64,000 nt of DNA from Candidatus Sulfotelmatobacter sp. (GTDB taxonomy: Bacteria > Acidobacteriota > Terriglobia > Terriglobales > Acidobacteriaceae), in contig DASYBM010000004.1 of assembly GCA_036500765.1 (NCBI GenBank), positions 1,736,001 through 1,800,000 on the forward strand, given 5' to 3'. Made by a program: the position numbers and the translations under genes. Each line of letters opens with the position of its first letter. The first letter of the stretch is position 1. The notes under the pieces were generated by a model, which made no database searches, was not told the origin of the DNA, and saw nothing but the letters and a program-made list of their open reading frames with translations. Shown piece by piece: positions 15,274 to 24,740 of this stretch.

Positions 15274-17352
15274 TTATCGCATTTCCAGCGAGACTAAGTC
15301 CCCGCTGGTTGATCCCAAAGGTTTGTAGTTCACTGTGACCTGGCGGTCGCGCCAGTCGCAGGAGAAGTTTTCGGCGCCGATCAGAAGCAGAGATTTGTAG
15401 TCGGAGGCACGAAGCTTCAGGACTGTTCCATCGGCGTTGACGCTGAGAACGGCGGCAGGAGCTTGCGTGCAGTCGACTGCAATCAGGCGGCCGCGTAGAT
15501 ACTTGGTGGAACGCGCATCTTCCGGTCCGGCGGCTTGGGCGGCTTTATCGGAGGCGGCGCGTCTGGCAGCATCTTCCTCGAGTACATCGAAGGGAGACTT
15601 CTGAGGGGCAAATTTCGGTTGCGGCCCATTTCCCGCGCCGAGTGCGATGCCGTATTTTTTTTCGGCTCCGGAAGTTTCTTGCAGTTCCTTGGCGAGGGCG
15701 ACGATCTGCGGACTGTTGCTGCCTTTCAGGCGCTCGAGCAGAATCTGCGATGCCTCCCATTTCTTGCTGGCCACATAAATCTGCGCCAGGTGATAGATGA
15801 AGAACTCATTGCGCGGGCTCAGGCCGATGGCGGCGCGTTCGGCCGTCAGGGCAGCGGGCGTGCTGCCGCCTTCGTTGCGGGCAAGGGCCAGCAGGTCGTA
15901 AGCTCCGGCCATCTCGGGATACCATTCGAGCACCGCCTTGAGGTCGAGCATCATGTTGGGCAGGCCCTGGATGTCGGCATGCTTGGTTTGCGCGATACGG
16001 TATTTCAAGATCGACAAGTAATAGCGCAACCACATGTCGCGCGGATTGAGAGCAGCGGCGTCGGCGAGTTCGGTCGAGGCGTCGTCAAATTCACCGTGCC
16101 CGATGTGGTCCCAGGCCAGAATGCGGTGAGCCAGAGGACTGCCGACGGCGTTGGTGGGAAGCAGGTCGGGATCCTCGCTCGACCGTCTCTCTTGCTTTTT
16201 CAATTCGAATTTCTTGTCGGCCAGGGTGGCCGCGGTAGCCAACGCATGCAGTTGTTGCAGGCCGAGTTCGCGGCGTTCGGGAATGCGGATGGCGACTTCG
16301 GCGTAGAGCGCGCGCTCGTCCGCTTCGGGAATCGGATTTGCGGTAATCACTGAGTCGTCGGGTGTGACGGGAACCGGGAAGCGGTAGGGCTGGCCCGGGC
16401 CGATCGCACTCGCGGGGTCTTCCTCGCTCGGAGCGTTGGTCTGGCGAGCGGCATCGACGGCTGCAAAGAGCCCGGTCTGGGCGTGGAAATAATCCTTCAC
16501 TTTCTTTTCCAAATCCGCAGAACTCATGCCGTAGGCCTTCTGAATCGCGTCTTCGACGGGGAGGTGCTGATTCAGAACAAAGTCGAAGTAGGCTCCGGTT
16601 TCGGGCAGCTTCTTTTCGTGGAGAAGGTAGTGCATGACGATCCACGACTCGGCGTAAAAGAGGATATGGTGCGTGCCCTGATTGCGAGTCGAGGGATCAT
16701 GTTTCAGGGTAAAGAGATCGGGCAACGGCAGCCAGACTTGTGCGCCCAGCAATTCGGTAAGTGATTTGGGCGGCGTGGTCACGGTCTGATTGGCCAACAG
16801 ATCTTCGGTGAGCGAGGGGACAAGCTCAGGGTCGCCGCCGATTTCGGCTTGCTTGTTGTCGATGTGAATCGAGCTGAAATATTCGGCGAGGCCTTCGTCG
16901 AACCAGCCTTGCGCGGGCGGATAGTTGTAACCCAGCAGCATCAAGGCGAAATCGTGCGCTACGGCGCGCCAGGATTCTTCTTCGAACAGGTTCAGGACGA
17001 TGAAGTCCTGATCTTCGCCGGCAAGGAAGAATCCAGGCACAGTAATGGGCTGGCCCTGGCGCAGGGGCGCGACCTGATAAAAGGTCTTGTCATTCTTGAA
17101 GGCAAGGATGGTGAGCGGAATTGACTGGTTGAGCCGTTCCTTGGTTAGAAGATTCGCAAAGACGGCGCGCATCTGCTCGAAGCGGAGCGCGACCTCGCGG
17201 CCTTTTTTGTCGCCCGCGTCGGTGATGACGGTGAAATGGGCGGAGTGAATTTCCAGCCAGGGCGGCTCGGCGGCGGGGGCGGGAAGAGAGAAGAGGAATG
17301 TTCCGCAAAGCGCGGAAACGATGCAGAGCGCGATGGAGCGGATGCGGGCCAT
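15274..17352 (-). CDS. Large secreted TPR protein with degenerate gluzincin (DUF1570-like) domain
   Basis: 692 residues from Met at 17352; the 14 codons upstream would precede the signal peptide (MARIRSIALCIVSALCGTFL, cut near PAPAAEP). Residues ~30-300 resemble a gluzincin-type peptidase: an N-terminal 'WleihSahFtVitDag' block, then VAHDFALMLLGY where active members have HExxH, and WFDEGLAEYFSS with the third-ligand Glu. Both the catalytic Glu and the second His of HExxH are replaced (HDFAL), so hydrolysis is unlikely. The C-terminal half has TPR-like helices (LNPRDMWLRYYLSILKYRIA, AGAYDLLALARNEGGS) and a beta-rich end. Probably a periplasmic binding or scaffold protein. Confidence 0.75.
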   Translation of the reverse strand: MARIRSIALCIVSALCGTFLFSLPAPAAEPPWLEIHSAHFTVITDAGDKKGREVALRFEQMRAVFANLLTKERLNQSIPLTILAFKNDKTFYQVAPLRQGQPITVPGFFLAGEDQDFIVLNLFEEESWRAVAHDFALMLLGYNYPPAQGWFDEGLAEYFSSIHIDNKQAEIGGDPELVPSLTEDLLANQTVTTPPKSLTELLGAQVWLPLPDLFTLKHDPSTRNQGTHHILFYAESWIVMHYLLHEKKLPETGAYFDFVLNQHLPVEDAIQKAYGMSSADLEKKVKDYFHAQTGLFAAVDAARQTNAPSEEDPASAIGPGQPYRFPVPVTPDDSVITANPIPEADERALYAEVAIRIPERRELGLQQLHALATAATLADKKFELKKQERRSSEDPDLLPTNAVGSPLAHRILAWDHIGHGEFDDASTELADAAALNPRDMWLRYYLSILKYRIAQTKHADIQGLPNMMLDLKAVLEWYPEMAGAYDLLALARNEGGSTPAALTAERAAIGLSPRNEFFIYHLAQIYVASKKWEASQILLERLKGSNSPQIVALAKELQETSGAEKKYGIALGAGNGPQPKFAPQKSPFDVLEEDAARRAASDKAAQAAGPEDARSTKYLRGRLIAVDCTQAPAAVLSVNADGTVLKLRASDYKSLLLIGAENFSCDWRDRQVTVNYKPLGSTSGDLVSLEMR

Positions 17353-17520
17353 TGAGTTCCGGAAGACGGAAGCGCCGTAAGGAAATGCTACCACGCAGGG
17401 CCGGCGGCGTTGTAAGTACGTAAATCCGAGCGGGCGTCTCGATCGTTGAAGCGTGCAAGATCCCCTCGACCGACGGCGAGATGCTGGCGCTAGTCGATTG
17501 CACCGTATAATTCCTGCCGC

Positions 17521-20500
17521 ATGCTTAGAGCCGTGGAAAATCGGATTTGTATTCTCTGTCTTGGTCTTGCCTTGCTCCTAACTCCGTTCGCGCACGCCGC
17601 TTCGGGAGCGTCGTGGAGAGGGGTGTTGAGTGATGGGTCGGGCAAGGCGATCGCTGGGGCGAAGCTGAAAGTGCACTCGGCCGCGGGTCGTGACTACAGC
17701 GCGACCACGGCGGCGAATGGCAGGTTTGTATTCGAAGGCATTGCTGCCGGAACATACGAAGTTTCCGTGAAGATCGCGGATAAGGAATGGAAATCCGCCG
17801 CACCGTTTGTGGTCACAGAGGAAAGCGGTTTGAGTTCATCTCTGCAACTTTCCTCTCAAGGGAATGAATTGCGTATCCTCGCCGCTGCTGCGGCGGCGTC
17901 CCCGCAGGCCAGCGGGGGCGAACATCTTTCCAGCACGGAAGTTTCGAGTCTGCCACTGAATGCGCGGGATTTCAGCAAGCTGCTGCTGCTGGCGGCCGGG
18001 ACTATGACCGATGCCAATGGCGCGGCCAATTTTACGCAGCAGTTTGCGGTCAACGGCCAGCGCGGCGCGGCCACCGTGTTTGCTCTTGACGGCTTCGACA
18101 CCACCGATCCGGAATTAGGTGGGGCAACGTTCTCCAATTTTAACGTCGATGCGATTCAGGAAGTGCAGGCAAATTCTGGCGTAATGCCGGCGGAGATTGG
18201 GCACGGCGGAGCGAGCTATACGAATGTGGTGACGAAGTCGGGAGTCAACCAGATTCACGGAAGCGTGTTTGAATTTCTGCGCAATGCCGCGTTCGACGCG
18301 CGCAATTATTTCGATTACAAGGACCCGACGGGCCGACGGCGAATTCCACCTTTTGCGCGCAATGAATTTGGATTTACCAACGGCGGCCCGGTCGTGATTC
18401 CAGGAGTGTATGACGGGCGCGATCGCACCTTTTATTTTGGCGAGTATCAGGGTTTTCGTCAGGTGCTGGGCACGACGCAGGTGATTCCGGTGCCGACCGC
18501 AGCCGAGCGGCAGGGAGTCGACACGGCTACGTTTCCCGGCGACACGCTGACAATTCCGGTGGATCCGCGAATCGTGGCGGTGCTCAATCAATATCCTATG
18601 CCGAATCAGCCTGGGGGCGCGTTTGGAGATCGCACATATGCGGCATCGTCGAAGGTCGTCACCACGACGGATCAGTTTTCGATACGCGTCGACCACCGGA
18701 TCTCGAATAAGGCTTCGCTGTTAGGGCGATTCAGCCTGAATCAGGTGACGGGGCCGCTGACCAATCCAGACCAGACGGCGATCGACCCTAGTTTCGGGGT
18801 GCAGTTTTTCGATCATCAGCGCAACGCGGGCGTGCGCTACGTGCGCAAGATTTCTCCGCACTTCGCTTCGGAAACTTCTCTGGGATACATTCGCAGCACG
18901 CCCTTCTTCCCGGCGATTAACCATACCCAGCCTGCACTGGGATTTGCGGATGGGTTGTTTCAGGGCTTCAACGCGCCGGGGGGATCGATTTTCGGATCTT
19001 ACGGCAATCTTTATCAGTTCAAGCAGGATTTCGCGCTTATACATGGCCCGCACAGTTTCAAATGGGGAGTGGAACTCCGGGCGAATCGCGACTCGACGAT
19101 CTTTGGGACCAATCCGAATGGAGCTTACGAATTTGGCGGAGGAACGGCATACTCGCCGGTGCTGATCACGTCGGCGAGCGGAACGCATAACATCAACCCG
19201 GGCGATCCGCTGCCGGACTCTCTGACAGGATTGCTTACGGCGACGCCCTACTCGTACAGCATTAACGCGGCGGCAAATATCACACCCGTAGGCGACAAGT
19301 TCAACGAGGCGGGGGTGCGCCGCGAGGCTTACAACTTTTATTTTCAGGATGCCTGGAAAGCCACATCGCAACTCGTCGTGAACTACGGACTGCGCTACGA
19401 AGTGAACAGCCGCATTCACGAGGCGACCAAGCGGACGTCGGGTCCAATATTCCTGGGAGCGGATGGCAAGACCGTGCCCTATTGGGATCGCTCAGCCACA
19501 CAAGCGTATTTGATCAATCCGCAGCCGCCATACGATCAGGATTGGAACGGCTGGGGGCCGCGGCTGGGGCTGGATTACGCGGTGGGCGCGCACACGGTGC
19601 TGCATGCGGGCGGGGCCATTACCACGATTCTTCCCAACTTATGGCAGGACAATTTTCTGACGGCCTCAATCCCATTTGTTTTTGCGCCCTACGTCAGCGC
19701 GCTGCCGGGTTTGCCGGTCCCGTTTCAAAATACGTTTGTGCCGGTGAATCTGCCGACGGCCTACAACATTCAGGGCCAGCCGATATTCGCCACGGGCCGG
19801 AGCCAGGACGTGCCCGCGAATACTGTGATTGACTTGCCGCGATTCCAGCGTGATCTGGCGGCGAGTACGCCCGGGAATCCGCAATTGCTCACCATCGTCG
19901 GCATCGCCAAGAATTTTGCCAACGGCTATATCGGCAGTTGGACGGCTGGCGTCGATCATGATTTTCGCGATGTGAAGGTGAACGTCTCGTATGTGGCGAC
20001 GGCGGGAATTCATCTGGCAAGAGTTTATTCGCCGAACAGTTATGGCGGGGCTGACCCCGCGCACGCGCCGTTTACTCAATTCAATTCTTCGGGGCAGGCC
20101 ATCGGAGGCTATGGGCCGGAGCTCATCATGTCCAGCGGTTCGCATTCCAGCTATCACTCCTTGCAGGCCAGTGCCAGCAAGACATCCGCTCGGGCAGGAT
20201 TGGGATTGCAGGCCAGCTACACCTATTCGAAATCGATTGACGACAGCAGCGCGGTACTGGGCGGGCTGTTCGGCACCGCGGGAACGATTCTGCAAACGCT
20301 GCCGCAAGATCCTTGGAATCCGTCGGCGGAGAAGGGACCGTCCACATTCGATGTAACGCACGCGTTCAACGTGAGCGTGATTGAGTTGCTGCCGCTCGAC
20401 CGGATTGGATTTCTGAAGCCTCTAGGAAGGCCACTGACCACGGGTTGGCAGTTTCTCAACATAACGGCTTTGACCACGGGATCGCCCTTCAGCGTGTATT

Positions 20501-20943
20501 CGGGAATCCAGCAGACGGGCGCTGGCGCGGGAGGCACCGACCGGCCCGATCTGGTCTCGATGCCACATTTTTCGACTAGCCGTCCGGTGCGCGATGACTA
20601 TTTCGGCCTGGGCGCGAACAACGCTTCCTTCTTCAATATTCCGATCGACCTTCCGGGCGGGAGTGGCCCTAACTCTGGTTTTTTCGGCACCCTGGGACGC
20701 GATACTTTTCGTGGGCCGGGATACCATGATTTTGACATCGCGATGATCAAGGACACGCCGTTCGGGCATCGCGGCAATGCGGAACTGGGAACGGTGGAAT
20801 TTCGCGCAGAGTTCTTCAATGTATTCAACATGGTGAATTTTAGTTTGCCATCGAACATTGTGCGGGGCAGTGGGTTTGGAATTATCAGCAAAACCTCCGG
20901 AACTTCGCGGCAGATTCAGTTTTCGTTGAAGGTGATTTACTAG
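17521..20943 (+). CDS. Oar-like TonB-dependent outer-membrane receptor
   Basis: 1,140 residues. Signal peptide (CLGLALLLTPFAHA, ~26 residues), then a carboxypeptidase-regulatory-like beta-sandwich (~33-108: SDGSGKAIAGAKLKVHS, ANGRFVFEGIAAGTYEVSV). A plug follows (about 145-250: LPLNARDFSKLLLLAAG, FAVNGQRGAATVFALDGFD, IQEVQANSGVMPAEIGHGG, NQIHGSVFEFLRNAAFDARN). The remainder is an outer-membrane barrel ending in an aromatic residue (QFSLKVIY), as needed for BAM recognition. Such receptors are hugely expanded in Acidobacteriota and take up large ligands, probably oligosaccharides or peptides. The next genes handle alpha-glucans, but linkage is only positional. Confidence 0.93.
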   Translation: MLRAVENRICILCLGLALLLTPFAHAASGASWRGVLSDGSGKAIAGAKLKVHSAAGRDYSATTAANGRFVFEGIAAGTYEVSVKIADKEWKSAAPFVVTEESGLSSSLQLSSQGNELRILAAAAAASPQASGGEHLSSTEVSSLPLNARDFSKLLLLAAGTMTDANGAANFTQQFAVNGQRGAATVFALDGFDTTDPELGGATFSNFNVDAIQEVQANSGVMPAEIGHGGASYTNVVTKSGVNQIHGSVFEFLRNAAFDARNYFDYKDPTGRRRIPPFARNEFGFTNGGPVVIPGVYDGRDRTFYFGEYQGFRQVLGTTQVIPVPTAAERQGVDTATFPGDTLTIPVDPRIVAVLNQYPMPNQPGGAFGDRTYAASSKVVTTTDQFSIRVDHRISNKASLLGRFSLNQVTGPLTNPDQTAIDPSFGVQFFDHQRNAGVRYVRKISPHFASETSLGYIRSTPFFPAINHTQPALGFADGLFQGFNAPGGSIFGSYGNLYQFKQDFALIHGPHSFKWGVELRANRDSTIFGTNPNGAYEFGGGTAYSPVLITSASGTHNINPGDPLPDSLTGLLTATPYSYSINAAANITPVGDKFNEAGVRREAYNFYFQDAWKATSQLVVNYGLRYEVNSRIHEATKRTSGPIFLGADGKTVPYWDRSATQAYLINPQPPYDQDWNGWGPRLGLDYAVGAHTVLHAGGAITTILPNLWQDNFLTASIPFVFAPYVSALPGLPVPFQNTFVPVNLPTAYNIQGQPIFATGRSQDVPANTVIDLPRFQRDLAASTPGNPQLLTIVGIAKNFANGYIGSWTAGVDHDFRDVKVNVSYVATAGIHLARVYSPNSYGGADPAHAPFTQFNSSGQAIGGYGPELIMSSGSHSSYHSLQASASKTSARAGLGLQASYTYSKSIDDSSAVLGGLFGTAGTILQTLPQDPWNPSAEKGPSTFDVTHAFNVSVIELLPLDRIGFLKPLGRPLTTGWQFLNITALTTGSPFSVYSGIQQTGAGAGGTDRPDLVSMPHFSTSRPVRDDYFGLGANNASFFNIPIDLPGGSGPNSGFFGTLGRDTFRGPGYHDFDIAMIKDTPFGHRGNAELGTVEFRAEFFNVFNMVNFSLPSNIVRGSGFGIISKTSGTSRQIQFSLKVIY

Positions 20944-20951
20944 AAAGCATG

Positions 20952-21020
20952 ATGGAGCCCCGGGACGCCTCGTCCGGGGGGCGCTGCGCGCCGGGCGGAC
21001 GGGGGTGTCCGCCCCTCCAT
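20952..21020. repeat. REP/BIME-like paired hairpin with mirrored ATGGAG/CTCCAT ends
   Basis: ATGGAG (20952-20957) and CTCCAT (21015-21020) bound a GC-rich block whose left half holds the hairpin CCCCGGGACG-CCT-CGTCCGGGG. The right half carries an inverted GTCCG-ended arm. It lies 9 bp after the receptor stop codon. Compare 27842-28013 and 32252-32340. Confidence 0.6.
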
Positions 21021-21111
21021 AATCTGCGAACGGACCTATCGCCAACCCGAGCGCGACGAATGACATCTCAAAGCGGTAAGCGGGATTTTTATGAAGGAGA
21101 GGCCGTTCTGC

Positions 21112-22329
21112 ATGAGGATCGCTCAAGTTGCGCCACTTTACGAAAGCGTTCCGCCCCGCCTTTACGGAGGAACCGAGAGAGTAGTCTCGTGGCTTACGGA
21201 AAAACTGGTAGCTTTGGGACACGACGTGACCTTGTTCGCCAGCGGCGACTCTATGACGCGAGCGCGGTTGGTGCCCGCGTGCAAGAAGGCGCTCAGGCTG
21301 GATGCGGACTGCATCGATCCGCTGGCGCATCATATGCTGATGCTCGAGCGAATTTTCAGCGAAGCGGAAGACTTCGATCTGATTCATTTTCACATCGATT
21401 ATTTGCACTTTCCGATGAGCCGGCGCTCACAAGTTCCGACCGTGACAACGCTGCATGGCCGGCTCGATCTTCCCGACTTGGTTCCGCTCTATAAAGAATT
21501 CAGCGAAATGCCTCTGGTATCGATTTCCGATGCCCAGCGCAAGCCGCTGGCATGGGCGAACTGGCTGGGAACAGTTCATCACGGGATGCCGCCAAAGTCT
21601 CTGCCTTTCAATCCGGATGGCGGTGAGTACCTGGCCTTTCTCGGGCGCATTTCTCCGGAAAAAGGCCTGGATCGTGCCATCGAAATTGCGTCCCGTGCGG
21701 GAATGAAGTTAAAAGTGGCAGCGAAGATTGACCGCGCGGACCAGCGTTATTTTGAGCGCACCATTGAGCCGCTGTTGAACAATCCGCTCATTGAGTTTGT
21801 GGGCGAAGTGGGCAATTCGGAGAAAGGCGAGTTCCTCGGCAACGCAACGGCCCTGTTGTTTCCTATCGATTGGCCGGAGCCGTTTGGCCTGGTTATGATC
21901 GAAGCCCTGGCTTGCGGGACGCCGGTCATCGCGTTTCCGCATGGGTCGGTTCCTGAGATCATCCTCGATGGTGTCGCCGGTTTTCTGGTAAACGATATCG
22001 ACGAAGCGGTAGAGGCGGTAAACCGGATCGATGCAATTGACCGCCGCGACTGCCGCCGACATTTTGAACGCAACTTCACCGATAAACGTATGACCTGCAA
22101 CTATCTTGACATTTACCAACAGTTGGTGAACCCGGATTTGGTCAACCCGGACTCAGCGAATCCAGACTTGGTTAGCCAAGAGTTGATGAGCTCCGATTTA
22201 GTGAGCCGAAATTTGGTGAGCCCAGATTTGGTCAACCCAGATTTGGTTAGAGCCGCGCCGCAGTCGGCGCTCCAAAAGGGAGTGTTGAAGTGGATCGAAG
22301 TGGAATCGTCCACCCCCAGTACTACATAG
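21112..22329 (+). CDS. GT4-family glycosyltransferase with C-terminal pentapeptide tail
   Basis: 405 residues from ATG 21112; AAGGAGAGG just upstream is its ribosome-binding site and itself overlaps the upstream in-frame ATG at 21091. N-terminal Rossmann half: IAQVAPLYESVPPRLYGGTE, HFHIDYLHFP, VTTLHGRLDLPDL. C-terminal half: FLGRISPEKGLDRAIEIA, FVGEVGNSEKGEFLGNA and the donor-binding EPFGLVMIEALACGTPVIA with GSVPEII. This is a retaining GT-B enzyme of the GT4 group; the sugar donor is unknown. Residues 338-377 are eight perfect-length LVxxD pentapeptides, which the family lacks. Its 3' end overlaps the debranching-type gene by 40 bp, suggesting coupled roles in alpha-glucan metabolism. Confidence 0.88.
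   Translation: MRIAQVAPLYESVPPRLYGGTERVVSWLTEKLVALGHDVTLFASGDSMTRARLVPACKKALRLDADCIDPLAHHMLMLERIFSEAEDFDLIHFHIDYLHFPMSRRSQVPTVTTLHGRLDLPDLVPLYKEFSEMPLVSISDAQRKPLAWANWLGTVHHGMPPKSLPFNPDGGEYLAFLGRISPEKGLDRAIEIASRAGMKLKVAAKIDRADQRYFERTIEPLLNNPLIEFVGEVGNSEKGEFLGNATALLFPIDWPEPFGLVMIEALACGTPVIAFPHGSVPEIILDGVAGFLVNDIDEAVEAVNRIDAIDRRDCRRHFERNFTDKRMTCNYLDIYQQLVNPDLVNPDSANPDLVSQELMSSDLVSRNLVSPDLVNPDLVRAAPQSALQKGVLKWIEVESSTPSTT
22123..22242 (+). repeat. 15-bp minisatellite encoding eight LVxxD pentapeptides
   Basis: Eight consecutive 15-bp units (TTGGTGAACCCGGAT-like) encode LVNPD, LVNPD, SANPD, LVSQE, LMSSD, LVSRN, LVSPD, LVNPD. Period is exact and the units have diverged mainly at the third and fourth residues. 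Confidence 0.85.
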
Positions 22330-24452
22330 CGACTACCTCGTCTCCCGTTGATGATCGGGCCCGTGTACTGAAATATGGCAGGATGTTTTTCGTATTCGAC
22401 CGGTTGGGGGACGTGCAGACGTCGGGACTGGGCGAGGAAGGTGTTTTCTACGATGGCATGCGCCATCTTTCGGAGCTCTCCCTGAATCTCTGGGGCGCGC
22501 GGCCGCTGCTGTTGAGTTCGACGGTGGCGACGAATAATTTTCTCTTCACCGCCGATCTTTCCAATCTCGACGTATTTCACGACGACCAAATTGCGATTCA
22601 TCGCGGTGCATTGCATGTGGTTCGTTCGCGATTTTTGTGGCGCGACTCCTGTTTCGAGAGGGTTCTTTTCGTGAATCATGGTCTCGAAGAGATGGAAGTT
22701 CCGGTGCGCTTTGGGTTCGATGCCGACTTTGCCGACGTTTTCGAGGTCCGGGGCACGCTGCGGGAGCGACGCGGACGACGGCTGGAAGATCGAGTCTCAG
22801 ACAGTTCGGTCCTCCTTTCTTATGAAGGACTCGACCGCGTGCTCCGCCAAACTTCAGTTCGGAGCGACCTCACGCCGGTGCGCGCTTTCCCGACCGCGCT
22901 GGAATTCGAATTAACTCTGCGGCCAAAGGAACGCATACCGCTGCAAGTGGTGGTCTCGTGCGAGCCCGAGAAAAGCGCTTCCGTCGGGTATACGGAGGCA
23001 TTTTCTTCGGCGAGTTCCGAACTGGCAGCCGTAGCCGGAGAATTTCCCCAAATCACGAGCTCGAACTCCCGCTTCAGCGACTGGATTGCGCGCTCGATGT
23101 CCGACCTGCAAATGATGATTGCAGGGAATCCTGAACGCAACTATCCCTACGCGGGAGTTCCCTGGTTCAGCACAGTTTTTGGGCGGGATGGCATCATTAC
23201 CGCTCTGCAAACGCTTTGGCTGAATCCGGAGATCGCCAAGGGCGTGCTGGACTATCTTGCATTCTCGCAGGCCGACAGAACGGATCCGGTTGCCGACTCT
23301 GAGCCGGGAAAGATTCTGCATGAGATGCGCCGCAGCGAAATGGCGGCCACCGGAGAAGTCCCATTCGCACGCTACTACGGCAGCGTCGATGCGACTCCGT
23401 TGTTTATTGTGCTTGCGGGCGCCTACTTCGATCGCACCGGCGACCGCCCCTTTCTGGAACAATTGTGGCCGCACATTGAGCGCGCGCTCACCTGGATCGA
23501 TGACTTCGGAGATGTCGACGGGGATGGCTTCGTCGAGTATGCCCGGCAATCGAGCAAGGGATTGGTGCAACAAGGGTGGAAAGATTCCAACGATTCGGTT
23601 TTCCACGCGGATGGAAAAATCGCGGAACCGCCGATCGCTCTATGCGAGGTGCAGGGATACGTGTATGCCGCGAAACTTGCCGCCGCCCGCCTGAGCCGCG
23701 TTTTAGGAGATGCGGACCGGCGCTACGAGCTCGAAGTGCAGGCGGAAACTTTACGGACTAAATTTGAAGAACAATTCTGGTGCGACGATCTCGGAACCTA
23801 TGCTTTGGCGCTCGACGGCCGCAAGCGGCCATGCCGGGTACAAGCCTCGAACGCGGGCCATTGCCTCTATACGGGAATCGCATCGCCGCAACGCGGCCGC
23901 CGGGTGGCGGAAAATCTTCTCGGCAGCGATTTTTTCACTGGTTGGGGTATTCGGACGCTGGCGAAACCGGAGGCCCGCTACAATCCGCTGTCCTATCACA
24001 ACGGTTCCATCTGGCCGCACGACAATTCCATCATCGCGAATGGAATGGCGAAATATGGGCGCAAGAAGCTGGCGGGGCAAATCTTGCTGGCACTGCTCGA
24101 TCTGAGCAGCGAAGTCGACTTGCGACGATTGCCGGAATTGTTTTGTGGGTTGAAGCGGCGTCCGGCGGAAGGGCCTACGCTCTATCCGGTGGCGTGCTCG
24201 CCGCAAGCCTGGGCGGCCGCGGCTCCGTTCTTTATTCTCGAGGGATGCCTTGGGATTTCGCTGCAACCCGAGCGCGAGCGCATTACGTTTGATCAGCCTT
24301 ATCTTCCCGAGGGTATTGCTCAGCTTTCCATTCACAACCTTCGTTGCGGAGACATGGTCGCAGATCTGCTCCTCGAACGAAGAAACGATGCCGTCCTGGT
24401 TCATCGCGAAAGCAAAAGTGACAATTTGGAGATCGTGACCATCGCATCGTGA
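22290..24452 (+). CDS. Glycogen-debranching-type amylo-alpha-1,6-glucosidase (GDE domain)
   Basis: 720 residues from GTG 22290 (GGGAG upstream), overlapping the GT4 gene by 40 bp in another frame. An N-terminal beta-domain (about 30-240: RMFFVFDRLGDVQ, GLGEEGVFYDGMRHLSEL, LRQTSVRSDL) precedes an (alpha/alpha)6 barrel. Barrel motifs include GVPWFSTVFGRDGIITALQT, YYGSVDATPLFIVLAGAYF, QGWKDSNDSVFHADG, ALCEVQGYVYAAK and SYHNGSIWPHDNSIIANGM, the usual acid-containing loops of GDE/amylo-alpha-1,6-glucosidase-like enzymes. Such proteins act on alpha-1,6 branches or related alpha-glucans. No signal peptide, so cytoplasmic. Pairing with a GT4 enzyme suggests an alpha-glucan or trehalose-like synthesis/turnover pair. 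Confidence 0.9.
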   Translation: MDRSGIVHPQYYIATTSSPVDDRARVLKYGRMFFVFDRLGDVQTSGLGEEGVFYDGMRHLSELSLNLWGARPLLLSSTVATNNFLFTADLSNLDVFHDDQIAIHRGALHVVRSRFLWRDSCFERVLFVNHGLEEMEVPVRFGFDADFADVFEVRGTLRERRGRRLEDRVSDSSVLLSYEGLDRVLRQTSVRSDLTPVRAFPTALEFELTLRPKERIPLQVVVSCEPEKSASVGYTEAFSSASSELAAVAGEFPQITSSNSRFSDWIARSMSDLQMMIAGNPERNYPYAGVPWFSTVFGRDGIITALQTLWLNPEIAKGVLDYLAFSQADRTDPVADSEPGKILHEMRRSEMAATGEVPFARYYGSVDATPLFIVLAGAYFDRTGDRPFLEQLWPHIERALTWIDDFGDVDGDGFVEYARQSSKGLVQQGWKDSNDSVFHADGKIAEPPIALCEVQGYVYAAKLAAARLSRVLGDADRRYELEVQAETLRTKFEEQFWCDDLGTYALALDGRKRPCRVQASNAGHCLYTGIASPQRGRRVAENLLGSDFFTGWGIRTLAKPEARYNPLSYHNGSIWPHDNSIIANGMAKYGRKKLAGQILLALLDLSSEVDLRRLPELFCGLKRRPAEGPTLYPVACSPQAWAAAAPFFILEGCLGISLQPERERITFDQPYLPEGIAQLSIHNLRCGDMVADLLLERRNDAVLVHRESKSDNLEIVTIAS

Positions 24453-24491
24453 CGGGTGTAACGTGTGATGCGGCTCACGACGGGTAAGGTC

Positions 24492-24683
24492 TCAATCGCC
24501 GCTGGCGTGGGTCTGGGTGGGAACCAATACAAGACGTGGGCGGCCTGACTCGGCCTGCGGTTTCGAACTGCGGCCGAACGCATTCAGGATGACGATGACG
24601 GCGGCATACGCGGCGAAAACGCCCAGGCCAACGGTGGCGATCACGGTTAAGAAGAGGATAGCGGGCATCAATATCGAGATCAC
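24492..24683 (-). CDS. Small membrane protein
   Basis: 63 residues from GTG 24683, with GAAGGG upstream. One strong hydrophobic stretch (MISILMPAILFLTVIATVGL, GVFAAYAAVIVILNAF) is followed by a cytoplasmic tail with GRSSKP and RPRLVLVPTQTHASGD. I recall similar 60-residue proteins ending in 'RLVLV.TQ' in Acidobacteriota; function unknown. Convergent with the debranching gene. Confidence 0.6.
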   Translation of the reverse strand: MISILMPAILFLTVIATVGLGVFAAYAAVIVILNAFGRSSKPQAESGRPRLVLVPTQTHASGD

Positions 24684-24740
24684 GGAAGAACCCTTCTATC
24701 TAGAAAATTGGCTACAGCTTACCGACTCCATCTCAAGATC

